Positions 12,937 through 24,672 of a stretch of 64,000 nucleotides of DNA are shown piece by piece. The stretch spans positions 62,001 to 126,000 of the forward strand of contig JABCPU010000122.1 of the NCBI GenBank assembly GCA_016800925.1, in the 5' to 3' direction. Made by a program: the position numbers and the translations under genes. Source of the DNA: Suillus spraguei (taxonomy: Eukaryota; Basidiomycota; Agaricomycetes; Boletales; Suillaceae). Position 1 is the first letter of the stretch, and each line of letters opens with the position of its first letter. A model generated the notes under the pieces. That model made no database searches and had not been told where the DNA came from. It saw only the letters and a program-made list of their open reading frames with translations.

Positions 12937-13050
12937 GCCATCTGGAGATAGGAGGTAACCAAGATATTTGATGGAGGATGAGTGGAATTCGCATTTCTCG
13001 GGTTTGGCGTCTAGTCAGTATTTATGGAGACATCGTAAAACTTCTCGGTG

Positions 13051-14389
13051 TTACAACCATGCAAAACTGGGCTACTAAGAAGTCCTGGTCTTACATGGGG
13101 TTGTACCAGAGGGATGGAAAGTCGAAGGGGCTTGGCCTCAGCTCATACACTGTGCCCCTTACCTGAGTATGTGCCCTTAATTTCAGATGAAGTCCAAGGG
13201 GGAGTTATAGTGAAGTCCAGATGGAGTCCGGATGAACTCTGTAGGACAGAATAGCTTGATAGAGCTCCGAAGGACTTCCGGATGAGCGTGGGAATGCGCC
13301 GGAACTATTTCCAGATGGTAGGGAGTAATGGTAAGACTACTGGAACGAGTTCCAAGTAGAATGGATGAAGGATGGACTCCTGGACAAAGTCCAGGGCAGG
13401 ATAGGGGCAAAGCTCTGGAGGGAAAGATGATCCATAGATGTCGGAGGATAGGATAGGATAGATCCGGAGGACCAGAGGTCCGAAGGTCCAGAGCTCGGAG
13501 GAGCGGAAGAGCAGAGGTGCAGATGATTGGATGATTGGACAAGCATAGCTCTATGGATCTTAGGGGATGTGTTGACTACTAGAGAGGAGTAGGTCCGGAT
13601 ATGGTGTAGAGGTAGTATAGACTACTCCGGACAAGGTCCGGAATAGAAACAGACAGGATAAGACTACCAAGGTAGAGTCGGAGGTGAAGCAGATAAGAGA
13701 CAGGAAACAGATGAAGTCCGAAAAGGATATAGGACAAAGGATTAAGGCTCCGGCCTAGGGAATAATCCCATAGGTCTGAGTCGGAAGCTTACAAGGGCCG
13801 GAGCCCAAGTGCAAGAACGGAAACGGATTTATATAGACATGGTAACAAGATACAGAAGTCAAAGGAATATACAGAAGTAGGAAAGCAATGATCAGATTGA
13901 GGTCTGCAGGAGTTGTACTACAAGTTTATATACTGTAGGTAGCATGCTGGAAGGCAAGTAAGGATAGTCTGAGGCTATGTTTGAGGCATTGCGGAACACA
14001 AGGCTATGAACTCAGAAATAAGACTTGTATGAAATATCTTATCAAGACAGAAGTCAAGATAACCAAAAGCCAGAGGTGCAGAGATAACCGAAAGCTGGAC
14101 ACAGGTATTAACCTAAAAGGAGTAATGCGCAGGTGTGCGGGAATAGTTTCGGATATGAGCATGGATTGGATATGGACACAGATTGGATATGGACATGGAT
14201 CAGATATGGACATGGATCAGATATGAAGACAAATTGGATGGGTGGATCAGATCGGATGGATGGACTGAGTCAGATATGGATATGGATTAGATATGGATGG
14301 ATATGGATTGGAGTGGATGGGTGGACTAGGATGTATGGATTGGGTGTCCGGATGTCCATGGATCGGACCTGAATGTACGGTATATGACA
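13051..14389 (-). repeat. Family-B solo LTR inserted in element 1 RT, TSD CTCGG
   Basis: The block begins TGTTACAACCATGC and ends GGTATATGACA. It is flanked by an identical CTCGG at 13046-13050 and 14390-14394. Removing it and one CTCGG rejoins the reverse transcriptase sequence as found in element 2. A second copy lies at 61792-63351. No internal coding region is present, so this is a solo LTR (1339 bp). It shares the terminal GGTATATGACA and a CACTGTGCCCCTTACC block with family A and is therefore probably related. A GGATATGGACATGGATCAG-like tandem array fills about 14150-14330. Confidence 0.85.
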
Positions 14390-14394
14390 CTCGG

Positions 14395-15300
14395 ACATGT
14401 TCCTTATGACTTGCAAGGTCTTTGGAATAGATGAGGATGTCATCCAGATATACTACAACACATACGTCCAGCATATCGGCAAACACACTATTGACAAAGT
14501 GTTGGAAAGCCGCCAGAGCATTCGTGAGGCCTTCCGGCATTACCAGCCATTCATAGGAGCCATAACGCATATGGAAGGAAGTCTTCCATTCGTCTCCTTC
14601 TGCTATCCGGACGAGATGGTATGCAGAACGGATATCAATTTTGGTATAAACTTTAGCATGGCTCGGAGAGTCTAGGAGGTTGGCAATGAGGGGTAATGGA
14701 TATTGGTCCTTTTTGGTAATCTGGTTGAGGCCACGGAAATCCACACAAAGACCGAGGGAACCATCCTTCTTTTTGACAAATAGGACAGGGGCTCCGTGGG
14801 GAGAGAATGAGGATCAGAGGAGTCCGGACGAGATGTTTTCATCAAGGAACTTCCAGAGGGCTTCAAGCTCAACCAGAGAAAGAGAATATATGGTTCTGAG
14901 AGGCAGACTAGCCCCTTCTTCCAACTCAATTTTGAGATCATAGGGTCGATGAGGAGGAAGTTGTCCAGCTTTGCCTTTGTCGAAGATGTCCGCAAACTCA
15001 TGGTATTCAGAAGGGATTCTGGAGAGGTCTGGAGGATCGGATGATACGGATGCGGATTGGAGATTAACTTTGGAGGGACGGAGGTAGATGCTGAACTGAG
15101 TAGATACTTCTAACTTGCAGGCATGGCAAAAGCCACTGCGTTTATCAGGGATATGTTAGGGACTGGGGTACTAGCGGAGGGTTCAGATTTGGTCAGAGGA
15201 GTCTCTGCCACAGATGGGATGCCCGAAGGCAACAGAGATGTCGGAGGGAAAACTCCTACCACGGATGGAGTATACAATGGTAACGGAGGTGTTGGTGGTA
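14395..15300 (-). pseudogene. Element 1 pol, 5' half: protease remnant and RT catalytic region
   Basis: The minus strand encodes the reverse-transcriptase palm with [46 protein letters not shown] and the catalytic [11 protein letters not shown]. It is interrupted at 14395 by the family-B LTR. Upstream (14680-15100) the RT N terminus is present but frameshifted. Similarity to element 2 fades near 15300, inside the protease/linker region, so gag and protease are mostly missing. It is not functional. Confidence 0.85.
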
Positions 15301-15762
15301 GTTGTGGTGCATCTCACATCTCCAACCATGACACACCAACTGCAACCTACCTATCCTATGTGACATGATACTCCTTAAGGTAAACACCATATGCATGTTA
15401 CCCATTCCTGAGCTATGCCATTGACCACCATTGTTCCAATCAACTAACCCAAGAGCTTGCTGCAATAATGGTAATGCTATTTTATGTGATTTAAAAAGTA
15501 GAAATAGACCAATGCACCTCAATTTCAGGACATAAAAATGGAAGAAAAAAATCAAGTTCTTCAGGACTTGAGCTCGCGCAGTGCTTCCTCCCACTTCAGA
15601 TCTTATACCTGCCAGTGCACAACCTGACAGGATCAAAGCCTATGCTGTGCAAGTGGCATTTACCATTACACCAATGACACAGTTATTTGTTGATCAAGGT
15701 GACACTCACTAAGTCCTTGAGGAGGTGTTATGTCACCTCAATAGCTCCTCTAAGATCTAGGA
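15300..15762. other. No gene recognised between element 1 and the next repeat
   Basis: This stretch follows the truncation point of element 1. It holds only short open frames without recognisable domains, and I see no LTR or splice-consistent gene in it. Confidence 0.5.
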
Positions 15763-16706
15763 TGGGACTAGTGATGTTCTGGCTTAAGCTCAAAGCCCCA
15801 GCTTAGGCTCACAGGATTCTGAGCCTAGGCCATGAGCCCAAGCCAGCCCAAAGCTGGGGCTTGGGCCCAACCAGGCCACAGCTTGGCATAGCTAACAGAG
15901 AGCTCGAGGCCAGTACTGTGGCATTAGTGTAGGCTAGTAGCAACAAGAAAAGCACAATTACAATATATCTAAATGTCTGTCTCAATGTCCGACACATCCT
16001 CAGCATCATAACCCAAAAGCACAATTGGCCAGTGCTTAACACATATGCCCAGCACACGTCAGCAAATGCTGACATGGCTTGAACATATGCGAATGACACC
16101 TGAAGGTGCCAGAATGAGAGGAGTGGAGGTACAGGCAAGAGCAGACACAAGCAGATAAGCTCAGGCAAGTTCAAATGAGGGGCCCAGACAAGTTCAGCAG
16201 GCAAGTCCAAATGAATGCAGGCAAGTCCAAATGAGTGCAGGCAAGTGCAAAAGAGTGCAGGTGCGCACAGATGAATGCAGGCAACATGCAAGTGCAGGCA
16301 GGTCCAAACGAGTGCAGGAAAGTCCAGGCAAGTCCAAATGAGTGCAGGCAAGTGCAGACAAATCCAGGCCAATCCAAACAAGCACAAGGAAGCATAAATG
16401 AATGCAGGTGAGTTCAGACAAGTCAAAAAGAGTGCAGGAAGGTTCTGAGAAGTGAAAGCCTTGGAAGTAGAGCATGGTGGTCAGGCTTTCCATACTAGTA
16501 GTAAGTGTAGTTTGATGTGCACTTAGGCTTACTGTTTGGAAGCCACAGCAGTGGCGCACATTACCCCAAATATTTGTAAGCACATTCAGCAGTGGGTAAC
16601 CACTCCATACCCATGCCAAAGCCATGACTTAGGCCACCAGCTCAGGCTTTTTGAAACCCAAGCCCAGGCCCAAGCCTTCCTTGGGCCATGCACTGATCAC
16701 TAGACA
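15763..16706. mobile_element. Candidate non-autonomous DNA transposon with GCCCAAGCC-rich ends and a minisatellite core
   Basis: The two ends are loosely inverted. The left end reads CTAGTGATGTTCTGGC, then AAGCTC and GCCCAAGCC motifs. The right end, read inward on the minus strand, gives CTAGTGATCAGTGCATGGC, then GGCTTGGGCCTGGGC. Short GGCTTGGGCC/GGCCCAAGCC repeats crowd both sides, and a tandem array occupies the middle. No transposase is encoded. The imperfect terminal inverted repeats suggest an hAT-like non-autonomous element, but I could not read a matching 8-bp target duplication. Confidence 0.4.
16186..16440. repeat. Minisatellite of ~20-bp units
   Basis: Units related to GCAGGCAAGTCCAAATGAGT are repeated head to tail about a dozen times with substitutions (AAGTGCAAAAGAGT, GTGCACAGATGAAT). 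They create long but meaningless Leu/Cys-rich open frames on the minus strand. Units are contiguous with no unique spacers, so this is not a CRISPR array. Confidence 0.8.
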
Positions 16707-16957
16707 GGAGAGTCCTTATCAGAAGCCTTTAAAACCTCTCATTCGGTTTGCTTTCGTTCATTTGAATGAACAGTGGCCTATATTGGCTTGCACGGTAGAT
16801 ACACTGATAATAAGGTGAGATAAGGTTGGGCGCTATGGCAGTTTCAATGAATCAGATGGGGCCCAAAAATAAAACCAACATTGTTATCAAAGGCGACACC
16901 AGCATCATTGGATAGACGGAAAAGAGAGAAAATGGTGGCAGATTATGAGAACATGGC

Positions 16958-18482
16958 TGTTAAGACCGTACTCAAAGGTAGAGAGATCCGAAGGGCTTTG
17001 GCCTCAGCTCGTGCACTGTGCCCCTTTCTCGAGTAATGCCCCTTATTTCAAGGAGAAGTTATTCGTCCAAAGATCCGGAAGGAGTTGCGTGGCGGATCTG
17101 GGCATCCAAAGGTATTGTTAAGACTGTACTCAAGGGTAGAGAGATCCGAAGGGCTTTTGGCCTCAGTTCGTACACTGTGCCCCTTTCTCGAGTAATGCCC
17201 TTTATTTCAGGGAGGAGTTATTCGTCCGAAGACCCGGAAGGGGTTGCGTGACGGATCCGGGTGTCCGAAGGTGTCGGATATGATACGTCCGAAGGTAGTT
17301 CGGAACGTAAGGAGAGGATAGAGATTAAGGCTAGTTTCGGAACGAGTTCCTAACTAGAAACTAACGGAGATGGACTATCCGAAGATAGAGTCGGAGGTAT
17401 AGACTATAGGAATCAATCCTAAGTCTCGGAAGGTGACTTAAAGCGGAGAGTGGCTCAAGTCCGGAGGAGGCAGAATGAGTAGAATCTAAGATGATATTCG
17501 AACTAAGGTTCTACGGAGATCTACAAGTGGTTTATATACAGTAAGTATCTAAGACGGATAATCAGCAAGTCCGGGACCGAGGGCTATGTACAAAGTGTAA
17601 CGGAAGTCTATTAGTTATTGCACAGCGGATCAGTAAGCATGAATCGGAAATGAACACAGGAAACGGATCAGTAACACAGGACGGAAATATAAACAGCCGG
17701 AGTACCGGTAGTAGGAGAAATGACAAAAGGAGATAGACGCAGATGTTCACCAGGGAGTTAAGGTGCAAGAAGTGAGTACATTCGGATGGGTGGTCCGGAC
17801 AGGATCTGTGGACCGGACAGATATGGAAACGATCGGATCTGGACGGATATGATCGGATCTGAGATTAGAAGTATGGTATATGACAGGTATCGGATATGAT
17901 GCGTCCGAAGGTTGTTTGGAATGTAAGGATAGAACAAAGATTAAGGCTAGCTTCGGAACGAGTTCCTAACTAGAAACTAACGGAGGTAGACTATCTGAAG
18001 ATAGAGTCGGAGATATAGACTTTCGGAATCAATCCTAAGTCTCGGAAGGTGACTTTAGAGCAGAGGGTGGCTCAAGTCCGGAAGAAGCGGAATGAGTAGA
18101 ATCTAAGATGATATTTGAACTAAGGTTCTACGGAGATCTACAAGTGGTTTATATACTGTAAGTATCTAAGATGGATAATCAGCAAGTCCGGGACCGAGGG
18201 CTATGTACGAAGTGTAACGGAAGTCTATAAGTTAATGCACAGCGGATCAGTAAGCATGAATCGGAAATGAACACAGGAAATGGATCAGTGACACAGGATG
18301 GAAATATAAACAGCCGGAATACCGGAAACAGGAGGAATGATGAAAGGAGATAGACGCAGATATACACAAGGGAGTTAAGGTGCGAGAAGTGAGCACATTC
18401 GGATGGGTGGTCCGGACAGGATCTGTGGACTGGACGGATATGGAATTGATTGGATCTGAGATTAGAAGTATGGTATATGACA
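16958..18482 (-). repeat. 3' LTR of element 2 (family A), split by a solo LTR
   Basis: Read on plus, it starts TGTTAAGACCGTACTC at 16958 and ends TATGACA at 18482. After ~150 bp it is interrupted at 17116 by a complete family-A LTR and resumes at 17891. Without the insert and one target duplication it is about 750 bp, the same as the 5' LTR at 24825-25583. The polypurine tract of element 2 abuts it at 18483 (TATCCCCCCCTTAGGG on plus). Confidence 0.88.
17116..17885 (-). repeat. Family-A solo LTR inside the element-2 LTR, TSD GGTAT
   Basis: This is a full-length 770-bp LTR from TGTTAAGACTGTACTC to GGTATATGACA with no internal region. GGTAT is present on both sides (17111-17115 and 17886-17890), and the host LTR reads continuously when the insert is removed. 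Confidence 0.9.
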
Positions 18483-18676
18483 GTATCCCCCCCTTAGGGC
18501 CGAACCCCTGAGGCACAAGAAGCGTCGATCCGGATCGGACAAGATTAATGTGAGACGATGGGGAAGTTTGATGGTTGTAGTGCTGAGTCTGTAATCCGAC
18601 AGATATACGGACGTCAGACGTCCGAAATGATTCCTATCCCCACTTCATATCCTTGTTAACAAAACTTGCTCCAAAC

Positions 18677-19661
18677 ATGTCTGGAAAGAAATCCGATGCC
18701 CCTAAGTCTGCTGCTGACCTTGTGGCGGATCTGGAACAGCAACTGGCTGCTGCTAAGGCTGCAGCGGAAGCCAGGCGGAACGAAAGGGAAAGAGGCGGAG
18801 GAGCGGAAAAGGCAGGAGGAGTTGAAGCAGATTGAGTTGGCGGAGATCCGCAGGGAAATGGAGGAAAAGAGGTGGAGAGCACTGATTGAGGCTCGGGTGA
18901 GTGCTGTGGACTCTTCCAGATCCGGATGTTAATGGATTGGCAAGGCCAAGGCTGCTCCTGCGTCTGGAGCAAAGGATGGGTACTGCTCCCGTTGCGTCAC
19001 TAAGGACCGGATGTGCCAGTGGGGTGATGCTGAGAAGAATGCCATGGTGAGTCGTCCGAAAAACTTCGGATCCGCTGATTTCGACATTTCGTAGATTAAG
19101 TCCTGTGACGTCTGCCGGAAGGACAAGGCCACTTGTCCTGGAAGGCCCGGATTCGTTAAGGGACCCAAGGGCCGGAAGAGGCAGCGTCCTGCTGGTACTC
19201 CGTCTCCGAAGGGCAAAGGCAAGCGCCGTCAGAGGAGTCCTACTCCGGATGTGGCGGACGCGGATGTCTTCTCTAATCCAGTCACTATCGAAGGTACAGA
19301 TGAGGATGTTGTAGAGTATGATTATCAGGCTTGGGTGGCCGCTGCTAATGGCATCATTGCTGAGTTGGCGCGGACCAATGGACTTCTCCAAGATGGTATT
19401 GCGGCGCGGAAGGGAGTCGATTGCCATGGAGCGGATGAGCTCTACCATGGAGGCCTTCCTCCAGCAACAGAGGGAATTCCAGGCCCTGCTCATCGAGGAA
19501 ATCCGGACCGGATTTAGGCTTTCCGTTTCTGCCGGATCCGACAAGGATGGCGCTGGTGAGGAGATTGGGGAAGAGGTGGCGATGAGAATGGAGGAGAGAT
19601 GGCGGATGGGACTGGGGAGGAGACTGGGGGTGCCGGAGGTGAAATGGAGACTGGTGCTTAG
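18677..19661 (+). pseudogene. Antisense Zn2Cys6-like gene, element-2 copy, frameshifted
   Basis: This is the counterpart of the 9653-10640 gene. Both introns are preserved: intron 1 18897-18944 and intron 2 19047-19100, each starting GTGAGT. Exon 2 is exactly 102 bp in both copies. The six cysteines keep the same C-x2-C-x6-C-x11-C-x2-C-x6-C spacing. Small indels break the frame in exon 1 near 18770-18790 (coiled-coil region) and in exon 3 near 19407, so the copy is a pseudogene. It lies convergent with the pol remnant. Confidence 0.8.
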
Positions 19662-19718
19662 TCCAGATCCGGATTTCCGCTACTGCCCTCAATGTACTTA
19701 TATTTCGTTATGTACTTT

Positions 19719-22700
19719 TCAAGCAATGGGACCAGCTTGTCCGGATATGCTGAGTGGAAATCCACTAGAGATCCAATGCATTTCCGAGTTCTGTGGCCAG
19801 TAACCAGGAAGTTTCTTCGTCCATTCCTTCGTATCCGGACCAACGGACGAGGTATAGAAGTTGGCAGTGGTGCCTACGACGGTCCAGTTTAGAGTCCAGG
19901 ATTTCGGATATCTCATACTCTGGTTCTCCGTCGACTTCGACTGGTGGCGGAGGAGGTTGGATGCGATTAGGAATGGTGTTCGGAACTGCTGGCTCTAACT
20001 GCGAGACATGGAAAACAGGATGTACGGAACGCATAGAATCCGGAAGTCGGATGGCGAAGGAATGAGTACCTGGGCGGGATATAATTTTGAATGGTCCCAA
20101 ATTCTTTTCCGAAAGTTTCTTCGACGGACGAGTGGAGCGGAAGTACTTGGCTTTGATGAAGACTTGTTCTCCAATCCGGAAGTCTGGAGCGGGTTGTCTT
20201 TTAGCGTCCGCAGGTCCTTGATAGCATTTCTGAGCTTCGGACATCTCATCTCGGAGGAACTGGTGAAGTTTGTTAAGGTCTAGGGCATATTCCTGGGCAC
20301 GGATGGAGGATAGGTCGCGTTCCGGATGGATGGAAATGTTCGGATGATAACCTTATTGGCGAAGAAAGGTGAAACTCCGGTAGTGGCACTCGGAGCGTTA
20401 TTGTATGCAACTCTGCGAGGGGCAGTAGCTCGGACCAGTTGTCCTGCTGATAGTTGCAGTAGATCCGGAGGTACTGTTCCAGCGTTTGGTTGGCACATTC
20501 TGTTTGTCCGTCCCCTTCGGGATGATATCCGGATGTGAAGTGTAGGACCATGTCAATGCCTTTCCTAAGGAACGGAAGAAGTGGGATACAAACTCTGTTC
20601 CTCGATCCGAGGTTACATGGGATGGACTCCATGCTTAGAGAAGACATGGAGGAGAAATAGGCGGGCGAGATCAGGAGAAGTAATGGTGTCGTGGGTCGGG
20701 ATGAATATGGCTTGCTTGGATAGGCGATCTATGATGACGAGGATGGCTGTAAAGCCAGATGAGTCCGGAAGTTGTTCAATGAAATCCATAGAGATGGAAT
20801 TCCATGGTTTTTCTGGGACGGGAGTTGCTTGAGTAGTCCATAGGGCTTATGTCTCGGAACTTTGGCTCGGGCGCAGGATGTGCAGGATCTGACATACTCT
20901 TTGACAAAGGCTCGTACTCTGGGCCAGGTGTAGTTGCGTCGGATGAGCTCGAGAGTACGATTCTGTCCAAATGTCCGGATAGGGGTGGTCATGGCAATTC
21001 TGGAGGATGCGAAGTCGTAGATCATTGGTATCCGGAACGTAGATGCGGTTGTCACAACAAAGGAATCCACCATCGTCTATTGTCCATCTCGGATCTGAAG
21101 GAACCGGAAAATGTGTTTGTGCAATGGGGTCATTAGGGAGTGCTATCAGAATGTCTTTCCGGAGGTGTTCGGTGTCCATAAGAACAGCTGCTCTAAGGAC
21201 CGGAGTTGCTAAAATGGAAGCTCGTAGGGACGAAGCTAATTGTTCCGAAGCAAATATTGGACGGAGGTTGTGAGGGTTAATCTGAGCGTAGTCCTTATCC
21301 CCCTCTTTAGGGTAGACGTCCCATCGTCTAGTGAGGGAATCTGGCTTGACTCCGAGTTTTCCAGGACGGTAACGGATAACAGGTTGAACTGATGGAGGAA
21401 CTCGACCAGCGGGCCTGACGATGGGATAGCAGTTTGGTGGTAGAGAAGTACTCAAGGTTCTTGTGGTCCGTGACAACATCTATAGGCTCGGACGAGCCTT
21501 CTAGGTAATGGCGCCAGGTTCGGAATGCAGCATAGATGGCTAGTAGTTCCTTATCATGGACATCATAGTTGAGTTCTGCACCGGACAGTGTCCGGAGTAA
21601 AATGCACCGGACGAAGTTCCGAGTCTGGGCACACAATGGATAGTATTCCAGCGATAGCATAATCCGAGGCATCAGTTTCCACAACTATAGGAACATTCGG
21701 AATCCAATGCGTTAGCACCAGAGCGGAAGTAAGGCTTTCTTGAGTGCGTCAAATGATTTCCGGCAGTCCTCGGAAAAGTCCCAAGTGACGCCCTTGCGAG
21801 TGAGTCGAGTAAGGGGAACCACAATATCCGAGTAGTTGAAGATGAAACGACGATAGAAATTAGCGAATCCGAGGAAGGATTGGATGTCCTTGACTTTCCG
21901 AGGTTCTGGCCAGTCTATGATAGACTGGATTTTCTCAGACGACATTGTCAAGCCATCCGGAGATAGGAGGTAACCAAGATATTCGATGGAGGATGAATGG
22001 AATTCACATTTCTCGGGTTTGGCATATAGTCGGTGTTTACGGAGACGTCGTAAAACTTCTCGGACATGTTCCTTATGACTTGCAAGGTCTTGGAATAGAT
22101 AGGATGTCATCCAGATATACACAACACATACGTCCAGCATATCGGCAAACACGCTATTGACAAAGCGTTGGAAAGCCGCCGGAGCATTTGTGAGGCCTTC
22201 CGGCATCACCAACCATTCATAGGAGCCATAGCGCATATGGAAGGAAGTCTTCCATTCGTCTCCTTCTGTTATCCGGACGAGTGTATGCGGAATCGGAGAT
22301 CAATTTTGGTATAAACTTTAGTGCGGCTCGGGAGTCTAGGAGGTCGGCAATGAGGGTAACAGATATCGGTCCTTTTTGGTGATGTGGTTGAGACCGCGGA
22401 AATCCACACAAAGGCAGAGGGATCCATCCTTCTTTTTGACAAATAGGACGGGGCTCCGTGGGGAGAGGATGAGGAACGGAGGAGTCCGGACGAGATGTTT
22501 TCATCAAGGAACTTCCGGAGGGCTTCAAGCTCACTGGAGAAAGAGAATATATGGTTCGAGAGGCAACTAGCCCCTTCTTCCAACTCAATCTTGAGATCAT
22601 AGGGTCGATGAGGGGGAAGTTGTCTGGCTTTGCCTTTGTCGAAGACATCCGCGAATTCGTGGTACTCGGAAGGGATTCTGGAGAGGTCTGGAGGATCGGA

Positions 22701-23480
22701 TGATACGGATGCGGATCGAAGATTTACTTCGGAGGGACGGAGGTAGATGCTGAACTGAGTAGATCCTTTAACTTGCAGGCACGGCAAAAGGCCACTGCAT
22801 TTATCAACGATATGTTAGGGACTGAAGTGCCAGCGAGGGTTCAGATTTGGTCAGAGGTGGAGTCTCTGCCATGGATGGGATGCTCTGAGGCAATGGAGAT
22901 ATTGGAGGGAGGATTCTTCCTTGGATGGAATACCCGAAGATAATGGAGGTGTCGGATTGGATTTTCCTGCCATGGACAGTGTGTCCGGAGGCAGCGATGA
23001 TGCGGATGGGGTTAATGGCATTCCCTGTACAGTAGTTCGGAACTCGATGCTGCCCAATACCCAGTCAATCAACTGATTGTGTCGGGTGAGCCAGCTATAT
23101 CCGAGAACGATATAACATGAGGAATCCAAAGGGGTGACGTAGAATGTGTCGGAAGTGATTACACCGGAGGAGAATCGGACGGATAAGTTTATGGCTTCAA
23201 CAATATTGTTATTGCATGTACCATCAAATAAACGGAGCGGAAGCGGAGGAATCTGATAGGTAGGAATTTTATGTTTTCGGACGAAATCAGTGTCTATGAA
23301 GCAGTGGGAGGAACCACAGTCTATGAGGGCCAGAAAGTCAGATATATTGGAGAAAGATGGAAGAGAGACATATGGACACAGAGAGTTCGGATCAGGAAGA
23401 GTTACAGCGTTGAGTCGTAGCTCCGTTGCACAGGTTGGGCCAATGCGACCCTCATCCCATACAGAGTCAGGAGGGTTGCG
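19719..23480 (-). pseudogene. Element 2 pol: protease, RT, RNase H, integrase, chromodomain
   Basis: Order in element sense: a retropepsin-like protease around 23270-23400 whose active-site segment reads ALIDCGSSHCFID; then RT at 21712-22787 with [19 protein letters not shown]. The YLDD catalytic box is frameshifted near 22095-22110. RNase H (21328-21684) keeps [17 protein letters not shown], and the integrase runs through 20273-21200. A chromodomain (LLYLVRWSGYEGMDEETSWL) at 19765-20244 follows VHPVFHVSQLEP. Repeated single-base indels separate the blocks. The protease has Asp-Cys-Gly where retropepsins usually have Asp-Ser/Thr-Gly. Confidence 0.85.
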
Positions 23481-24672
23481 GACTAATTTTTTGCCTCATC
23501 CAAGGCTTCTGGTTCTGTTTCCGGAGTGAGCATGGTAGCGCGGCCTTTGGCAGCGCGTGAAGTGGATTTGGTGCATTCCCAGGCAGTGTGACCAGGTCCG
23601 CCGCAGAACATACAGAGCCTTTTGTCAATACGCCTCTGACGCTCCTGGGTGGTTAGCTTTCCATCCGCACCAACAACGCTAGGAAGATCCGAAGCTTTCG
23701 GGGCAAAGGAGGTTGTGGAGGATGTGGGTTTATTGAATTTGGGCGTATCGGATCTGGACGAGTTGGAGTTCGTCTGGTCGATGTTGACTGCCTGGGAGGA
23801 TTGGAAGAGGTGGTTTGACCATCTCGGGTGACTTCACCCCTCCGCTCCCAGTAACGGGCATCGATGGTCTGGGCGAGAGTCTTGAACTCCAAAAGGGTAG
23901 TAGGTTTACCCATGCGACTAATCTCATCTTTGATTCAGGCCGGAAGTCCATTGTAGAATTGGCATCGTAGGGCTCCGTCTCCCCATTTGCGTACTTGGGA
24001 GGCAAGTTGCTGGAATTCTACAATGTACTTGTTGATGTGCTGTCTGTCACGCATGTGGAGTTGTTCTAACTGCATTTCTGCATCTCCGGAGGGATCGTGA
24101 GGTCCAAAGTTGGTTTGGAGCTCGAGCATGAACTCGGAGTAGTCATCCATCCAGTCCGGACGGTTGCTATATCCGTCCGAAAGGAGATCTGGTTCAAACC
24201 ACTCGAGAGCCATACCCTTAAGGTAGGATTGGGCGAAATTGACTTTAGCGCGTCCGGAATGGAAAGTGTTAGGTTTGCTCTGGAAGTTGAGCTCACATTG
24301 GACGAAGAATGCCCAGAGCTTGCGAGGTTCGGATCCATTGAAGGTATCCGGCTCACGGATTTTGACTTTGCTATCATCCGAGGTGGGGGTACGACGGCTA
24401 CTGCGAGCGAGGTGATTAATGGCTATGGATAGTTGGGCTAGGACCTGGTCCTGAGGGCTCAGATGGATTTTATCTTCTTCGTCATCCGGGTCCTCATTGT
24501 CCAGATCATCACCTTCATCATCTGGTGGGTTACTGTGCAGCTCATCATCAAAGCGAATGGTCGGGCGTGAATTGGAGTCTGGGTCATCCGGGTTCTGAGT
24601 TGGTGTTACCGGATCGGTCTGGCTTGACGAGCGGAAATACTTTGACCTATGTCGCTCATGCTTGCATGGCAT
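23481..24672 (-). pseudogene. Element 2 gag with CCHC knuckle, one TGA stop
   Basis: The start is MPCKHERHRSKYF at 24672. An acidic N-terminal segment is followed by the Ty3/gypsy gag core (FNGSEPRKLWAFFVQCELNF, YLKGMALEWFEPDLL). A TGA at 23935-23937 interrupts the conserved GLPA-x-IKDEIS motif where the family has Arg, consistent with CGA to TGA. The frame then continues through WERRGEV to a zinc knuckle CMFCGGPGHTAWEC (C-x2-C-x4-H-x4-C) near 23600. Gag binds and packages element RNA. Confidence 0.85.

Larger units (their letters stand above)
9458..15300 (-). mobile_element. Element 1 internal region, family-A Ty3/gypsy chromovirus, 5'-truncated
   Basis: The internal region runs from the 3' LTR leftward boundary at 9457 to about 15300, where similarity to element 2 stops within the protease region. 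Gag and the 5' LTR are missing. In element sense (minus) the order is protease remnant, reverse transcriptase, RNase H, integrase, chromodomain, then an antisense gene (9653-10640, plus) and a polypurine tract (CCCTAAGGGGGGGATAC in sense) against the LTR. A family-B solo LTR (13051-14389) splits the reverse transcriptase. Compared with element 2, many CG dinucleotides are TG or CA here, for example CCAGATG versus CCGGATG, which marks it as the more decayed copy. Confidence 0.88.

Noticed and set aside
15809..16426. 205-codon Leu/Cys-rich minus-strand open frame
   Set aside because: It is a translation of the tandem repeat; a second frame is open for the same reason.
16186..16440. Regularly spaced repeats resembling a CRISPR array
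   Set aside because: Units are contiguous and degenerate with no unique spacers, and the organism is a eukaryote. It is a minisatellite.
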